Source: Acidobacteriaceae bacterium (lineage in GTDB: Bacteria > Acidobacteriota > Terriglobia > Terriglobales > Acidobacteriaceae). Taken from it: a stretch of DNA of 58,143 nucleotides. The DNA is taken from assembly GCA_903642265.1 (NCBI GenBank), contig CAHJWN010000017.1:1-58143 (forward strand), in the 5' to 3' direction. Every line of letters starts with the position of its first letter. Position 1 is the first letter of the stretch. A model generated the notes under the pieces. It ran no database searches. It saw only the letters and a program-made list of their open reading frames with translations, and was not told the origin of the DNA. Shown piece after piece: positions 1-9,187 of the stretch. The translations under genes were made by a program, and so were the position numbers.

Positions 1-73
1 CATTATGGAAGCCGGGCCAAACATCGCGAAGCTCACGATGTTCAACTGCTCACACTCGACGAGGCTCTCCTGC

Positions 74-2164
74 ATGATGAAGCGCGCACTTTCTTCCTTG
101 ACACTTCTGCTTACAGCAAGCCTCGCGGCGCAGCAGCAGTTTCGGCCCCCCTCGACCCCGCTTATCACGCATAACCCTTACTTCTCCATCTGGTCGAACA
201 CGGACGACCTTACCGCCTCAAACACGGTGCATTGGACGGGCAAGCAGCAGCCGATCACCGGTCTCGTGCGCATCGACGGTCATCCATTCCGGTTCATGGG
301 CGGCAGTCCTGGCGAAGTCCCCGTCATGCAGCAGACAAGCCGCACAGTCACACCGACGCACACTCGCTACGACTTCACCGGCGGTGGCATTGCACTCGAT
401 CTGACGTTCTTCACACCTACAATCCTGTCTGATCTTGATGTGCTCTCGCGCCCTGTTACCTACATAAGCTTTACCGTGAAATCCACTGACGGTGCCGCTC
501 ACAAAGACGTCTCCGTGCTTGTGGATGTGGCTCCAGTGATCGCCGTAAACGCTCCGGGCGAAGCGGTCACCTACTCTCGCAATCAAACCGAAACGCAGAC
601 CGTGCTTTCCGTCGGCTCGCGCGAGCAGCGAGTTCTAAATCGCGCAGGCGACGACCTCCGCATCGATTGGGGATACTTTCATCTCTCCGTTCCGAAGGAC
701 GAGGAGTCCGCATCGGCGATTGTTCGCGAAACTTCAGTGGCACCTGATGGTGCGTTCGCCACGACCGGAATGCTGCCGAAGGCGGATGACATGGATGCTT
801 CGCCGATCGTCGGTCACGGTGACGCGCATCTCGCAACGGAACTCTTCTTCCACGATGTGGATGCCCAGGCCGCGACCCGGCACGTACTTGTCTCGTACAC
901 AGAGGGCTTTGCGATCCAGTATCTCGAACGCAATCTGCGGCCGTGGTGGCAGCGGAATGGGCAGACGGTTGCCGCGATGCTTGACGCCGCAGAACGCGAG
1001 ATGCCCGCGCTTGAGGCACGCGGCAACGAGCTCGACTCCACGCTCACTGCCGATCTCACACGGACTGCCGGCGCCAACTACGCCAACCTCTGCATTCTTG
1101 CCTATCGTCAGGCCTGGGCGGCGCATGGCTTTGTGGCTGATCTCGACGGCAAGCCGTTGGTCTTCGGCAAAGAGAACTTTTCGAACGGCTCCATCGGAAC
1201 GGTGGACGTGCTCTACCCCGCATCGCCGTTCTTTCTGTTCTTCAATCCCGTGCTGCTTGAGGCAGAGCTTCGCCCTCTGATGGAATACACAGCGCTGCCA
1301 AATCGTTGGCGCTTCCCATTCGCCCCCCACGACCTCGGCACCTATCCCCTCGCCAATGGACAGACCTACGGCGGCGGCGAAAAGACGGAAGAGGATCAGA
1401 TGCCGGTCGAGGAGACGGGCAACATGCTTCTCATGATCGACGCCGTCGCCCGGGCTGAAGGCAATGCAGCACTGGCCGAAGAGTACTGGCCAAAGCTCAC
1501 CCAATGGGCAGAGTTTCTCAAGGCGCACGGTCTTGATCCTGAGAAGCAACTCACCACCGACGATTTCGCCGGACACGTGACGCACAATGCAAACCTCGCG
1601 CTGAAGGCCATCGATGCTCTCGAAGCGTATGCCGACCTTGCTCGCCTGCTCCATAAGGATGCCGCTGCGCGCGAGTACAGTAAATCCGCCCACGCCTATG
1701 CCTTGAAGTGGATCGACCTGGACAAGGAGGGCGACCACTTCAAGCTGGCCTACGACTCTCCGAACACCTGGAGCCAGAAGTACAACCTGGTGTGGGACAG
1801 GATCCTTGGCTATAACCTTTTCCCGGCCTCGGTGCGTGAGAGCGAGCTCGCCTATTACAAAACCAAACTCAACAAGTATGGTCTGCCACTTGATAGCCGG
1901 GCGGACTATACAAAGCTTGACTGGTCTCTCTGGACGGCGACCCTTGCAGCGGACCCAGCAGACTTCAATGCAATCATGGATGCAACCGCGCTATGGATCA
2001 ATGAAACACCGACGCGCGTCCCGCTCACAGATTGGTACGACACAAAAGACGGCAAGCAGATTGGGTTCCAGGCCCGCAGTGTCGTCGGCGGAGTCTACAT
2101 CAAGGCGCTCGCCGATAAGCAGCTTACAGAGAAGTGGCGCGCGAAAGCTCTCGCTTCCAGGTAA
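74..2164 (+). CDS. Secreted DUF4965/DUF1793 family protein (glutaminase A-like)
   Basis: The 696-residue product resembles the fungal glutaminase A/DUF4965 family: an N-terminal DUF4964-like stretch (RPPSTPLITHNPYFSIWS), a DUF5127-like beta region, then an alpha-helical DUF4965/DUF1793 part ending in TDWYDTKDG and GFQARSVVGG, both typical of the family. A signal peptide (MMKRALSSLTLLLTASLAAQ) makes it periplasmic or secreted. I start it at the MM at base 74, because upstream codons give a non-signal-like leader. Family members are assigned as glutaminases or possible glycosidases, but the substrate here is unknown. It is slightly shorter than many homologues (700-830 residues) but looks complete. 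It ends a few bases from the convergent NUDIX gene. Confidence 0.8.
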   Translation: MMKRALSSLTLLLTASLAAQQQFRPPSTPLITHNPYFSIWSNTDDLTASNTVHWTGKQQPITGLVRIDGHPFRFMGGSPGEVPVMQQTSRTVTPTHTRYDFTGGGIALDLTFFTPTILSDLDVLSRPVTYISFTVKSTDGAAHKDVSVLVDVAPVIAVNAPGEAVTYSRNQTETQTVLSVGSREQRVLNRAGDDLRIDWGYFHLSVPKDEESASAIVRETSVAPDGAFATTGMLPKADDMDASPIVGHGDAHLATELFFHDVDAQAATRHVLVSYTEGFAIQYLERNLRPWWQRNGQTVAAMLDAAEREMPALEARGNELDSTLTADLTRTAGANYANLCILAYRQAWAAHGFVADLDGKPLVFGKENFSNGSIGTVDVLYPASPFFLFFNPVLLEAELRPLMEYTALPNRWRFPFAPHDLGTYPLANGQTYGGGEKTEEDQMPVEETGNMLLMIDAVARAEGNAALAEEYWPKLTQWAEFLKAHGLDPEKQLTTDDFAGHVTHNANLALKAIDALEAYADLARLLHKDAAAREYSKSAHAYALKWIDLDKEGDHFKLAYDSPNTWSQKYNLVWDRILGYNLFPASVRESELAYYKTKLNKYGLPLDSRADYTKLDWSLWTATLAADPADFNAIMDATALWINETPTRVPLTDWYDTKDGKQIGFQARSVVGGVYIKALADKQLTEKWRAKALASR

Positions 2165-2170
2165 TGCGTT

Positions 2171-2638
2171 TCAGTCTCTAAGCAAGCTTTGAAGCGCTTC
2201 AAGTAGAGGAACCTGCTCCGCCCGCATGTACTCGCGCGCTGCATCGATCAGGAACCACTGGCCGCGGTCTATCTCCGGGATCTCTATCCGCTTGCCAGAG
2301 CCGGGCGGCCACTCGATCTCGCATGTGTTGCTGACCAGCGCATCGGGATCGCAGTCGCCAGCGAAGGCCCACGCAGTCACAACTTTGCCGCTCTTCTGGC
2401 GAACCGAGCCAAGTGGGAGAAACGGCGGATCAGCCACGAAGCCTGTCTCTTCCAGGAGCTCTCGCTGAGCGGCGGCTAGTGGCTCTTCATCGACACCGTA
2501 CTCGCCCTTCGGCACGGTCCATGAACCTTGATTCTTCTTCGCCCATATCGGACCGCCTGGATGGACAAGGAAGACTTCCAGCGCATGCTTGCGTCCGCGA
2601 TACATCAACAAGCCTGCACTTACCTTTCGTTTGCTCAT
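2171..2638 (-). CDS. NUDIX hydrolase
   Basis: This 155-residue protein has a perfect NUDIX box: Gly45, five residues, Glu51, seven residues, then Arg59-Glu60-Leu-Leu-Glu63-Glu64-Thr-Gly66-Phe67. Such enzymes hydrolyse nucleoside diphosphates linked to another group. The N-terminal KVSAGLLMYR and HPGGPIWAKKNQGSWTVPKG resemble the bacterial NUDIX branch often annotated as MutT-like or diadenosine-tetraphosphate hydrolase. Its ATG overlaps the TGA of the upstream SRAP gene by four bases, so the two are probably translationally coupled. Substrate cannot be assigned from sequence. Confidence 0.9.
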   Translation of the reverse strand: MSKRKVSAGLLMYRGRKHALEVFLVHPGGPIWAKKNQGSWTVPKGEYGVDEEPLAAAQRELLEETGFVADPPFLPLGSVRQKSGKVVTAWAFAGDCDPDALVSNTCEIEWPPGSGKRIEIPEIDRGQWFLIDAAREYMRAEQVPLLEALQSLLRD

Positions 2639-3285
2639 AAGCTGTCGAAGAGCCCCACTTGTTGATCCAGGACTGGCGTAGGTTTTGCAGGCGAAACTTT
2701 CATCTTTGCCGCAGGCAGTATACGGAGCAAATGGAGGGGCGGTCTTTCTGCGGGCGCCAGGTATTCATCGTAGTCACGCGGTTCGATGAAGGTCGTCATC
2801 CTGTTATGGATCGGTGCCATAAGCTCGTTCGGCTCTCCAGTCAGTATGGCAAAGGTTGGCTCCCATGCGCCGGTCTTATGGTTCTTCCATAACTTCCAGA
2901 CACCAGCCATGCCGAACGGCTGTTGCCCGACAATCCGGAACTCGTACTTCACCTTCCTGTTCTTCGCGAGTGTCTGCCACTCGTAAACTGCGTCGCCGGG
3001 AACGATGCAGCGGCCACTGGAGAAAGCATCTTTCCAGAAGCCGGCCTGCTCAATCCCCTCCGAGCGCGCGTTGAAGAGTGGCCTTGACCGGTCCGGCAGC
3101 TTGAACGCCCATCGCATCAGCTCTATCTGGCGCTCGCCAGCATCGTTGGTGAAGATTACAGGCTGCAAAGACTGTGGACTCAGATCATCGCCTTCGTCAC
3201 AGGCAAGATCCTCAAGGCCATCCCGGATACGGAAGGCCTCGGCAATCCGTTGTTTATCTGAACTCCGCCTGTAGCGACCACACAT
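2635..3285 (-). CDS. SOS response-associated peptidase (SRAP/HMCES/YedK family)
   Basis: The start is placed at MCGRY, because the family needs Cys2 at the processed N-terminus; a GGGAG-type ribosome site lies about seven bases upstream. This gives 216 residues, the usual size. Conserved family residues are visible: Cys2, Asn72 and Arg74 (FNARSE), Glu102 (VYEW) and His160 (IHNRM). SRAP proteins form a thiazolidine DNA-protein crosslink with abasic sites in single-stranded DNA and so shield them. A longer upstream reading frame exists, but it would bury the catalytic cysteine. Confidence 0.93.
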   Translation of the reverse strand: MCGRYRRSSDKQRIAEAFRIRDGLEDLACDEGDDLSPQSLQPVIFTNDAGERQIELMRWAFKLPDRSRPLFNARSEGIEQAGFWKDAFSSGRCIVPGDAVYEWQTLAKNRKVKYEFRIVGQQPFGMAGVWKLWKNHKTGAWEPTFAILTGEPNELMAPIHNRMTTFIEPRDYDEYLAPAERPPLHLLRILPAAKMKVSPAKPTPVLDQQVGLFDSL

Positions 3286-3533
3286 CGTTGTGACTCCCTG
3301 AATACGATGAACTGCAACGCGTCGGGGATGGGTGCATGCTCCTGATTTGCGCATCCTTTCAGCACCCCATCGCAGTACCTAAGTCCACCTCGTACAACTT
3401 ATCTGCAATAACGGCGAACCGTTGCCCTGCATAGTCTTCGACCAAGTCGAACACTATGCGCCGTAACAGCTTTTTTACCAGCGCGTTTGTAGATGGCTCT
3501 CACTCATTCCGTCCGCAAAGAAAGACTCCAAGA

Positions 3534-6380
3534 ATGACGCAGCAAGCCCAGCGAACTCCCCTTCCTTTCTTATCTCGCGCACTTTTTCTTGGCGTTGCTA
3601 GTCTTTGCTTTGCTGGACCCATGCTGCTGAGTGGATGTGGAGGTGCCGGTTTCCGGCCAGATGTTCCAGGCGCCGTTTTCTCTCCTGTATCGGCCGTGCG
3701 CGTGGGCGATACCTTGCAACTGCAGACGAACACCTTGCTTACCGGATCTCCTGTCATTTTCTCTGTGAACGGCATTGTCGGAGGCAACGCGGAGGTCGGC
3801 ACCGTCGATAAAAATGGTATCTATACCGCTCCCGCCATTATCCCTGCGCCTGACTCAGTCACCATCACGACCGTAGCGACACTGTATCCCAAAGACCCTG
3901 CAGGCTCGGTCACACTCAATATCTGGAACCCGATACCTATCGTGCTCGCGGCCACGCCTTCCAGCTTCGCCGAAGGGACTGAACTGGTAACGATCCAAGG
4001 CGCTAAGTTTATCTACGGTGCGCAGATGTATTGGAATGGCGTAGCCGTACCGACTACCTATGTTTCGAGCACGCAGCTTGCGGCGGCTATTGCGGCGCCA
4101 ACCCCGGGAACCTACCCCATCATGGTCGCCAATCCGAATCCGGGTGCGGCGAACTCGGCAAACCTGATGGAAAAGGTAGGTCCTGGGCAAGTCGTTTTGA
4201 CGATCCAGGCAAATGCCGGCACAACCGTTCGCGTGAACAACGCCCTCCATCTTGGCATCACCGTAAATGGAACGAACAACACTGCTGTTACGTGGACGCT
4301 CAATGGCTCCGCCCAGGGCAATGCGCAGATCGGCACCATCGCTCCCAACTCCGATGGAAGTGTGACGTACACCGCGCCCACTGTCGTTCCAACTCCTAAC
4401 AATGTAGTTTCGCTGAAAGCTGTAAGCGTCGATAATCCGGCGGTGTCGGTCAGCCAGAACATCCAGGTCTTCAACCCCATCCCGATCCTCAACTCGGCGA
4501 CTCCGATGGCCTTCGATCCCGGCCCATCAACCGTGGTGCTCAACGGCAGTGCTTTCATCACAGGAGCACAGGTGCTGGTCAACGGGATTGCGGTTCCGAC
4601 CACCTTCAACAGTGGTGGCCAGCTCACAGCAAGCCTCAACGTCATCAATCCTGGCAATCTCGATCTCCAGGTCATCAATCCTAATCCCGGACCTGCAACT
4701 TCTACCGATCTGATTGCAACGGTGAACGGTTCGACACCGCCGCTCGCCGTGTCTCCGCCCGATGCCTCGCGCTTTCTTGAACAGGCGACCTTAGGTGCAA
4801 CCGACTCTGAAATACATAACCTCTCGAAGATCGGTTACGCGGCCTGGTTCAACGCGCAGTTCGCCATGCCGCAGACGCTTCACGAGCCTCAGGTCGAGAA
4901 CAATATCGTCCTCAACAATCCGCCATGTTTGGCTGGCGATGCGAAGTGCAATGCTGCCTTGTTCCTTGCGAGCGGCAACTCGCAGAATTATGTCCAGCAG
5001 TCTTTCTGGCAGCAGGCGATCACGGGCGACGACCAGCTCCGCCAACGAATGAAGTACACACTCTCCGAGATCATGGTGGTTTCGAGCACCAACGGCGGCG
5101 TGAACAGCCTCCCGCGCGGCATCGCAACCTACTACGACATGCTTGGGCAGGACGCCTTCGGGAACTTCCGCCAGCTGCTCAACGATGTGACGCTCAGCCC
5201 GGTCATGGGCGAGTTCCTCAACGTACTCAACAACGACAAGGGTGACGCCACGCGCGACCCGGATGAGAACTACGCGCGCGAAGTCATGCAGCTGCTGTCG
5301 ATTGGCCTCTACCAATTGAACCCTGATGGGACCCAGAAGCTCGATGCAACCGGGCTGCCGATCCCAACCTATTCGAACGACGACGTGATGGGGCTTGCGA
5401 AGGTGTTCACCGGCTTCAGCTGGAGCATCCCGGGACAAGGCGACAACGCGTGGGGTAGCTGCTGCGCCTACGTTGGCACTGGATTTGGCGAAGATCTTCT
5501 GCCCATGCAGAGCTACGCCAGTCATCACTCAACAGACACAAAGACCTTCCTCGGTGTGACGATCGCCAGCGGCGCTTCCGATCCGGATGGCGATCTGAAG
5601 ATCGCACTCGACACGCTCTTCAATCATCCCAACACGGCGCCTTTCATCTCCAGGCAGCTCATCGAGCACCTCGTCACCAGCAATCCAAGCCCTGCGTATG
5701 TGGGCCGGGTTGCGGCGGTCTTTGCGGATAACGGCAGCGGCGTTCGCGGCGACATGAAGGCAATCATCCAGGCGGTCCTGCTGGATGATGAAGCGCGCAA
5801 CGCGACAAACGCCGCCGGCAATCCGCAGTATGGCAAGGTAAGCGAGTCGCTGGTGCGCTACACGCAGTGGGCACGCGCATTCACGGCTGAGTCACGCAAT
5901 GGCTCCTTCAACATTGGAAGCACCGAAGACCGCATCTACGGCCTGGGTGAGATGGCGACGCGCTCGCCGACGATCTTCAACTGGTTCGCGCCCGGCTACA
6001 CTCCACCGGGAACAAGCATCGCAGCGGCAGGTCTCATCGCACCCGAGATGCAGATGACCGATGTCTCCACCGTGGTCGGCTATCTGAACTACATGCAGAA
6101 CGCGATCGGCGCAGACGCGAAGAATGGTTCGGACATTTACTCCAGCTATTCGACCGAGGTTGGGCTCGCGGCAGATGCCGACGCATTGCTCGATCGCATT
6201 AACCTGCTGATGATGGCGGGCACGATGGACGGCACGCTCCGCAGCCAGATTCTTGCTGCCGTGAACTCCATTGCTGTGCCGAACGGCAGTCCTGCAGATA
6301 TCAACGCTGCGCTCACCAATCGCGCACAGATCGCAATCTATCTCACCATGGCTGCGCCGTCGTTCAGTGGCCGGTACTAA
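3534..6380 (+). CDS. DUF1800 family surface lipoprotein with duplicated Ig-like/IPT modules
   Basis: The chosen start (MTQQAQRTP) leads into a hydrophobic segment and a lipobox-like LLSGC, so the 948-residue product is probably a lipoprotein. Residues about 55-215 and 225-397 are an internal duplication: each holds an Ig-like stretch, then NPIPI, then an IPT/TIG-like stretch with GAQ and V-P-T-T, ending in NPNPG. The DUF1800 domain follows from about residue 408 (SRFLEQATLG, DENYAREVMQLLSIGL, FTGF) to near the C-terminus. DUF1800 has no known activity. The DUF1501 gene follows after 23 bases, the usual pairing of these families. An upstream in-frame ATG at base 3456 would add an unlikely leader. 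Confidence 0.88.
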   Translation: MTQQAQRTPLPFLSRALFLGVASLCFAGPMLLSGCGGAGFRPDVPGAVFSPVSAVRVGDTLQLQTNTLLTGSPVIFSVNGIVGGNAEVGTVDKNGIYTAPAIIPAPDSVTITTVATLYPKDPAGSVTLNIWNPIPIVLAATPSSFAEGTELVTIQGAKFIYGAQMYWNGVAVPTTYVSSTQLAAAIAAPTPGTYPIMVANPNPGAANSANLMEKVGPGQVVLTIQANAGTTVRVNNALHLGITVNGTNNTAVTWTLNGSAQGNAQIGTIAPNSDGSVTYTAPTVVPTPNNVVSLKAVSVDNPAVSVSQNIQVFNPIPILNSATPMAFDPGPSTVVLNGSAFITGAQVLVNGIAVPTTFNSGGQLTASLNVINPGNLDLQVINPNPGPATSTDLIATVNGSTPPLAVSPPDASRFLEQATLGATDSEIHNLSKIGYAAWFNAQFAMPQTLHEPQVENNIVLNNPPCLAGDAKCNAALFLASGNSQNYVQQSFWQQAITGDDQLRQRMKYTLSEIMVVSSTNGGVNSLPRGIATYYDMLGQDAFGNFRQLLNDVTLSPVMGEFLNVLNNDKGDATRDPDENYAREVMQLLSIGLYQLNPDGTQKLDATGLPIPTYSNDDVMGLAKVFTGFSWSIPGQGDNAWGSCCAYVGTGFGEDLLPMQSYASHHSTDTKTFLGVTIASGASDPDGDLKIALDTLFNHPNTAPFISRQLIEHLVTSNPSPAYVGRVAAVFADNGSGVRGDMKAIIQAVLLDDEARNATNAAGNPQYGKVSESLVRYTQWARAFTAESRNGSFNIGSTEDRIYGLGEMATRSPTIFNWFAPGYTPPGTSIAAAGLIAPEMQMTDVSTVVGYLNYMQNAIGADAKNGSDIYSSYSTEVGLAADADALLDRINLLMMAGTMDGTLRSQILAAVNSIAVPNGSPADINAALTNRAQIAIYLTMAAPSFSGRY

Positions 6381-6403
6381 CACTAGATTCATACGGAGCG
6401 GAC

Positions 6404-7831
6404 ATGAACAAGCACGAGCAGTCGCGGCGGCAGTTTCTCAGGACGGCATCGATGGCCTCGATGGCCGGGCTTGCGGTCAGCCCATTCCTTCTTGAACTCA
6501 ACTCGGTCGCCGCCATGGCGCAGCAGTCAGGCGTCCCGGATTACAAAGCCCTCGTCTGCATCTTCCTCCAGGGGGGCAACGACGGACACGGTACAGTCAT
6601 TGCCACCGATACCGAGAGCTTCAGCGCCTTCACCCAGGCGCGGTCGGGAGCTCCCGGCCTTGCCTATCCTGCAAGCACGCTCTTGCCGATTACCTTGAAG
6701 ACGCCGCAGAGCGGCCGCACCTTTGCGTTGAACCCGAACCTGACCGGCGTGCAGAACCTCTTCAACGCCGGACGAGCGGCAATCGTTACGAACACCGGTA
6801 CGCTGATCGCCCCTACCACCAAGACGCAGATACAAAATAACTCGACACCTCTACCGGCATCGCTCTACTCGCACTTCGACCAGACGGCAGCGTGGCAGGC
6901 AGTTACGGCAGACTTTGGCTCTGCCGTTCACGAAGGCTGGGGCGGAGCAATGGCAGACCTGATCGCCAGCCAGAACCAGAATGCCTCATTTACCTGCATT
7001 TCGACTGCAGGTACGGCCCTCTTCCTTTCAGGTGAGTCATCTTTCCAGCTGAACGTGACGGCGGCAGGCCCGATCCCGATCGGCGGTCTCACAAACCAGC
7101 CGTTCAACTGCCAGATGGGGACCTCGGCCTTGAGTGCGGTCCTCAGCGCCGACGAAACCAACCTGTTCGCGAAGGAGTACGAGGTCGTCGTGCAGCGCTC
7201 GATCGCAGCCCAGGCCAGCCTCGCCAGCGCGATGTTGCCGGCAGGAGCTACCGGCGTGGTGAACCCTCCTCAATATCTCAATCCGATGACCAAAAAGCTT
7301 GTCGACAACCCGCTTGCTGTTTCTTTGCAAACGGTGGCGCGCATCATTGGCGGCCGCGCAAGCCTTGGAGTCAGCCGCCAGATCTTCTATGTGCAGCTGG
7401 GCGGCTTTGACATGCACTCAAACCAGGCGCCGCAGCACGCAAACTTGCTGACGCAGCTTGGTTCAGCGCTCGAGTACTTCGATTCGATTATGACGACGGC
7501 GGGCCTTTCAGACCAGGTCACGGCCTTCACAGCATCGGATTTCGGCCGCACGCTCACAGCGAACAGCGATGGCACCGACCATGGCTGGGGCAGCCACCAC
7601 ATCGTGGTGGGCGGTGCGGTTGCTGGTGGAGATATGTACGGGACCTATCCGGTGATTGGATCGAACCAGGCAAATGACATGGGTGCCGGTCGCCTTATCC
7701 CGACGACCTCCGTCGAGCAGTACGCCGGCACACTCGCGCGCTGGTTCGGGCTCTCAGACGGCCAGGTGCGAAGCGTGTTCCCAAACTTCAAAAACTTTGG
7801 AACGAATCCCTACCTCGGACTCATGGGCTAG
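6404..7831 (+). CDS. Tat-exported DUF1501 protein
   Basis: This 475-residue protein opens with a twin-arginine signal (SRRQFLRTASM) and a hydrophobic stretch ending near AAMAQQSG, so it should be exported folded. The body matches DUF1501, a family related to alkaline phosphatase/sulfatase folds: FLQGGNDGHGT near the N-terminus, GGFDMHSNQ in the middle, and DFGRT and DHGWGSHHIVVGG towards the C-terminus. It lies 23 bases after the DUF1800 gene and the two are probably cotranscribed. Such pairs are common in Acidobacteria and Planctomycetes, but their role is unknown. It converges on the E2 gene with only 13 bases between stops. Confidence 0.9.
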   Translation: MNKHEQSRRQFLRTASMASMAGLAVSPFLLELNSVAAMAQQSGVPDYKALVCIFLQGGNDGHGTVIATDTESFSAFTQARSGAPGLAYPASTLLPITLKTPQSGRTFALNPNLTGVQNLFNAGRAAIVTNTGTLIAPTTKTQIQNNSTPLPASLYSHFDQTAAWQAVTADFGSAVHEGWGGAMADLIASQNQNASFTCISTAGTALFLSGESSFQLNVTAAGPIPIGGLTNQPFNCQMGTSALSAVLSADETNLFAKEYEVVVQRSIAAQASLASAMLPAGATGVVNPPQYLNPMTKKLVDNPLAVSLQTVARIIGGRASLGVSRQIFYVQLGGFDMHSNQAPQHANLLTQLGSALEYFDSIMTTAGLSDQVTAFTASDFGRTLTANSDGTDHGWGSHHIVVGGAVAGGDMYGTYPVIGSNQANDMGAGRLIPTTSVEQYAGTLARWFGLSDGQVRSVFPNFKNFGTNPYLGLMG

Positions 7832-7844
7832 GTCGCCGGCGGAC

Positions 7845-8459
7845 CTAGCGATCGCCCGGATCGTAGCCCGGCGCGACCGTCTCTGCGGCTGGAACATGCA
7901 CCGTCCTGGCCCATGGGTCTTGATCAGGTGGGCGTTCAATCACTGATGGCGCCTGCGGCGGCATCGTCTGTGACTCAGAAAACGCAGGCACATGCAGCGG
8001 CGGAGCGACGACGCGGCTGTCAATCGGTAGAAGGTTCTGGTGCTCCGCAGCCCATTTCGCAGCCAGCCCGTTCAGCGGACTGCGGGTGTTGTACTCCTGG
8101 TAAGCGATCATGCGGCCGATCCGAATGACGAGGTCGTCCAATCCTTCAGAGGCAGCCCAGAAGTCTCCAACGCAAACGCTGGCCTCATCAAAGTTCGGAT
8201 GGAAGACCGGCGTCAGCATCCGGCACTGCGGCGCGCGCCGTGGGTACTCAAGCGAGAGATGGACTTCGAGCACGTGCGTGTCGCGCTCAAGGATCTCTCC
8301 CGCTGGCGTTACATAAATGCCCTTCAAGCTGAACTGGAAGCGATACATCTCCGGTGGCAGACCAGCCGTACCCGTGATGGCGATGACGGATGAGTCTGCG
8401 AAGCGGTGAGTCAGTGTCTCGTAGTCCAGCTTCAGCCGGCGAGTGCGGGGCGATGCCAT
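7845..8459 (-). CDS. E2-like ubiquitin-conjugating enzyme (UBC fold), cassette gene 8
   Basis: A 204-residue UBC-fold protein. The core aligns with eukaryotic E2s: LSLEYPRRAP (the YP-x-x-P strand), HPN at residues 87-89, candidate catalytic Cys96 in SVCVGDFW seven residues after Asn89, and SPLNGLAAKW where E2s have the PLNPE segment. Known role of the fold: it accepts the activated modifier from E1 as a thioester and passes it to a target. The HPN asparagine, which supports isopeptide formation on lysines, is kept. A proline-rich tail follows (residues 151-204). A GGAG site lies six bases before the ATG. It is last in the minus-strand cassette, 21 bases after the GYF_2 gene. No N-terminal membrane segment is seen. 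Confidence 0.9.
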   Translation of the reverse strand: MASPRTRRLKLDYETLTHRFADSSVIAITGTAGLPPEMYRFQFSLKGIYVTPAGEILERDTHVLEVHLSLEYPRRAPQCRMLTPVFHPNFDEASVCVGDFWAASEGLDDLVIRIGRMIAYQEYNTRSPLNGLAAKWAAEHQNLLPIDSRVVAPPLHVPAFSESQTMPPQAPSVIERPPDQDPWARTVHVPAAETVAPGYDPGDR

Positions 8460-8480
8460 TCATGACTCCAAGAAGTTCAA

Positions 8481-9128
8481 TTAGCGATTCGAAGCATACA
8501 TGCGATCCAACAGCTTGCGCCTGTTGATGTCGTTGAGGTGATACTGGAAGTAGATGCCGCCGAAGAAGAACGTGGTGACGCCGCTCAGCTTCAGGCCCAT
8601 CGGCTCAACGGTGTTGTAGTGATATTCGAGCGAAGTTCGAAGTTTGAAGCGGCCAACCAACAGCAGCACGGCATAGATCAAGTTAAGCAGGCCGCCAGAG
8701 GCGTTGGGAGAGTGACCTACCGTTGAACTAATTGCCGTGAAGTAGACCAAAGCGAGTATCACGGCAGCCCCGATGTAGTAATAAAGCGATTGGCTCATTG
8801 GCTGAACCTTCTTCATCCAGGCCGCCTGGACCAGGTCCCAGACAATCATAAATGCCCCGCAGGTAAGCACCGTGAACAGCAGGACCAACCCCCAATGCAG
8901 ATTCGGGGCGTCGGGATAGTAGGCCGCTGGCGCTGCGGGCGCAGGTGTCTGGTACTGCGGCGGCGCGGCAATGTTGCCGATAATCTGGCTGACCGGAACA
9001 GGAGCCGCCATGCCTTCGCTACTGGCCATGTCGGCGAGTGATATCTCGCCGGACCCTACGTAGCGTTGCAGGTCAGCGAGAGTATAAGGGCCGTAGTTCT
9101 GACCCTCCCGAATGATGAAATAGTTCAA
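8481..9128 (-). CDS. GYF_2 domain membrane protein, cassette gene 7
   Basis: The start is TTG, preceded by a G-rich ribosome site. The 215-residue protein opens with a GYF_2/DUF4339 domain (YFIIREGQNYGPYTLADLQ, about residues 1-50), followed by a proline/alanine linker and four or so hydrophobic segments (about residues 79-100, 120-140, 145-165 and 180-200). The C-terminal membrane part resembles DUF4234-like proteins. GYF domains bind proline-rich peptides. In this cassette the E2, RING and JAMM proteins all carry such stretches, so a scaffolding role is a reasonable inference but is not shown. The gene is separated from the RING gene by 59 bases. Confidence 0.8.
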   Translation of the reverse strand: MNYFIIREGQNYGPYTLADLQRYVGSGEISLADMASSEGMAAPVPVSQIIGNIAAPPQYQTPAPAAPAAYYPDAPNLHWGLVLLFTVLTCGAFMIVWDLVQAAWMKKVQPMSQSLYYYIGAAVILALVYFTAISSTVGHSPNASGGLLNLIYAVLLLVGRFKLRTSLEYHYNTVEPMGLKLSGVTTFFFGGIYFQYHLNDINRRKLLDRMYASNR

Positions 9129-9187
9129 TGTTGCCCCCGTCCTGCATACACGTATTGCACACTACTCAAAACTTTCAAAACGATGAT

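Noticed and set aside
734..1738. Large antisense reading frame (334 residues) opposite the first gene
   Set aside because: It lies fully inside a well-supported gene, has no recognisable domain and reflects high-GC codon bias.
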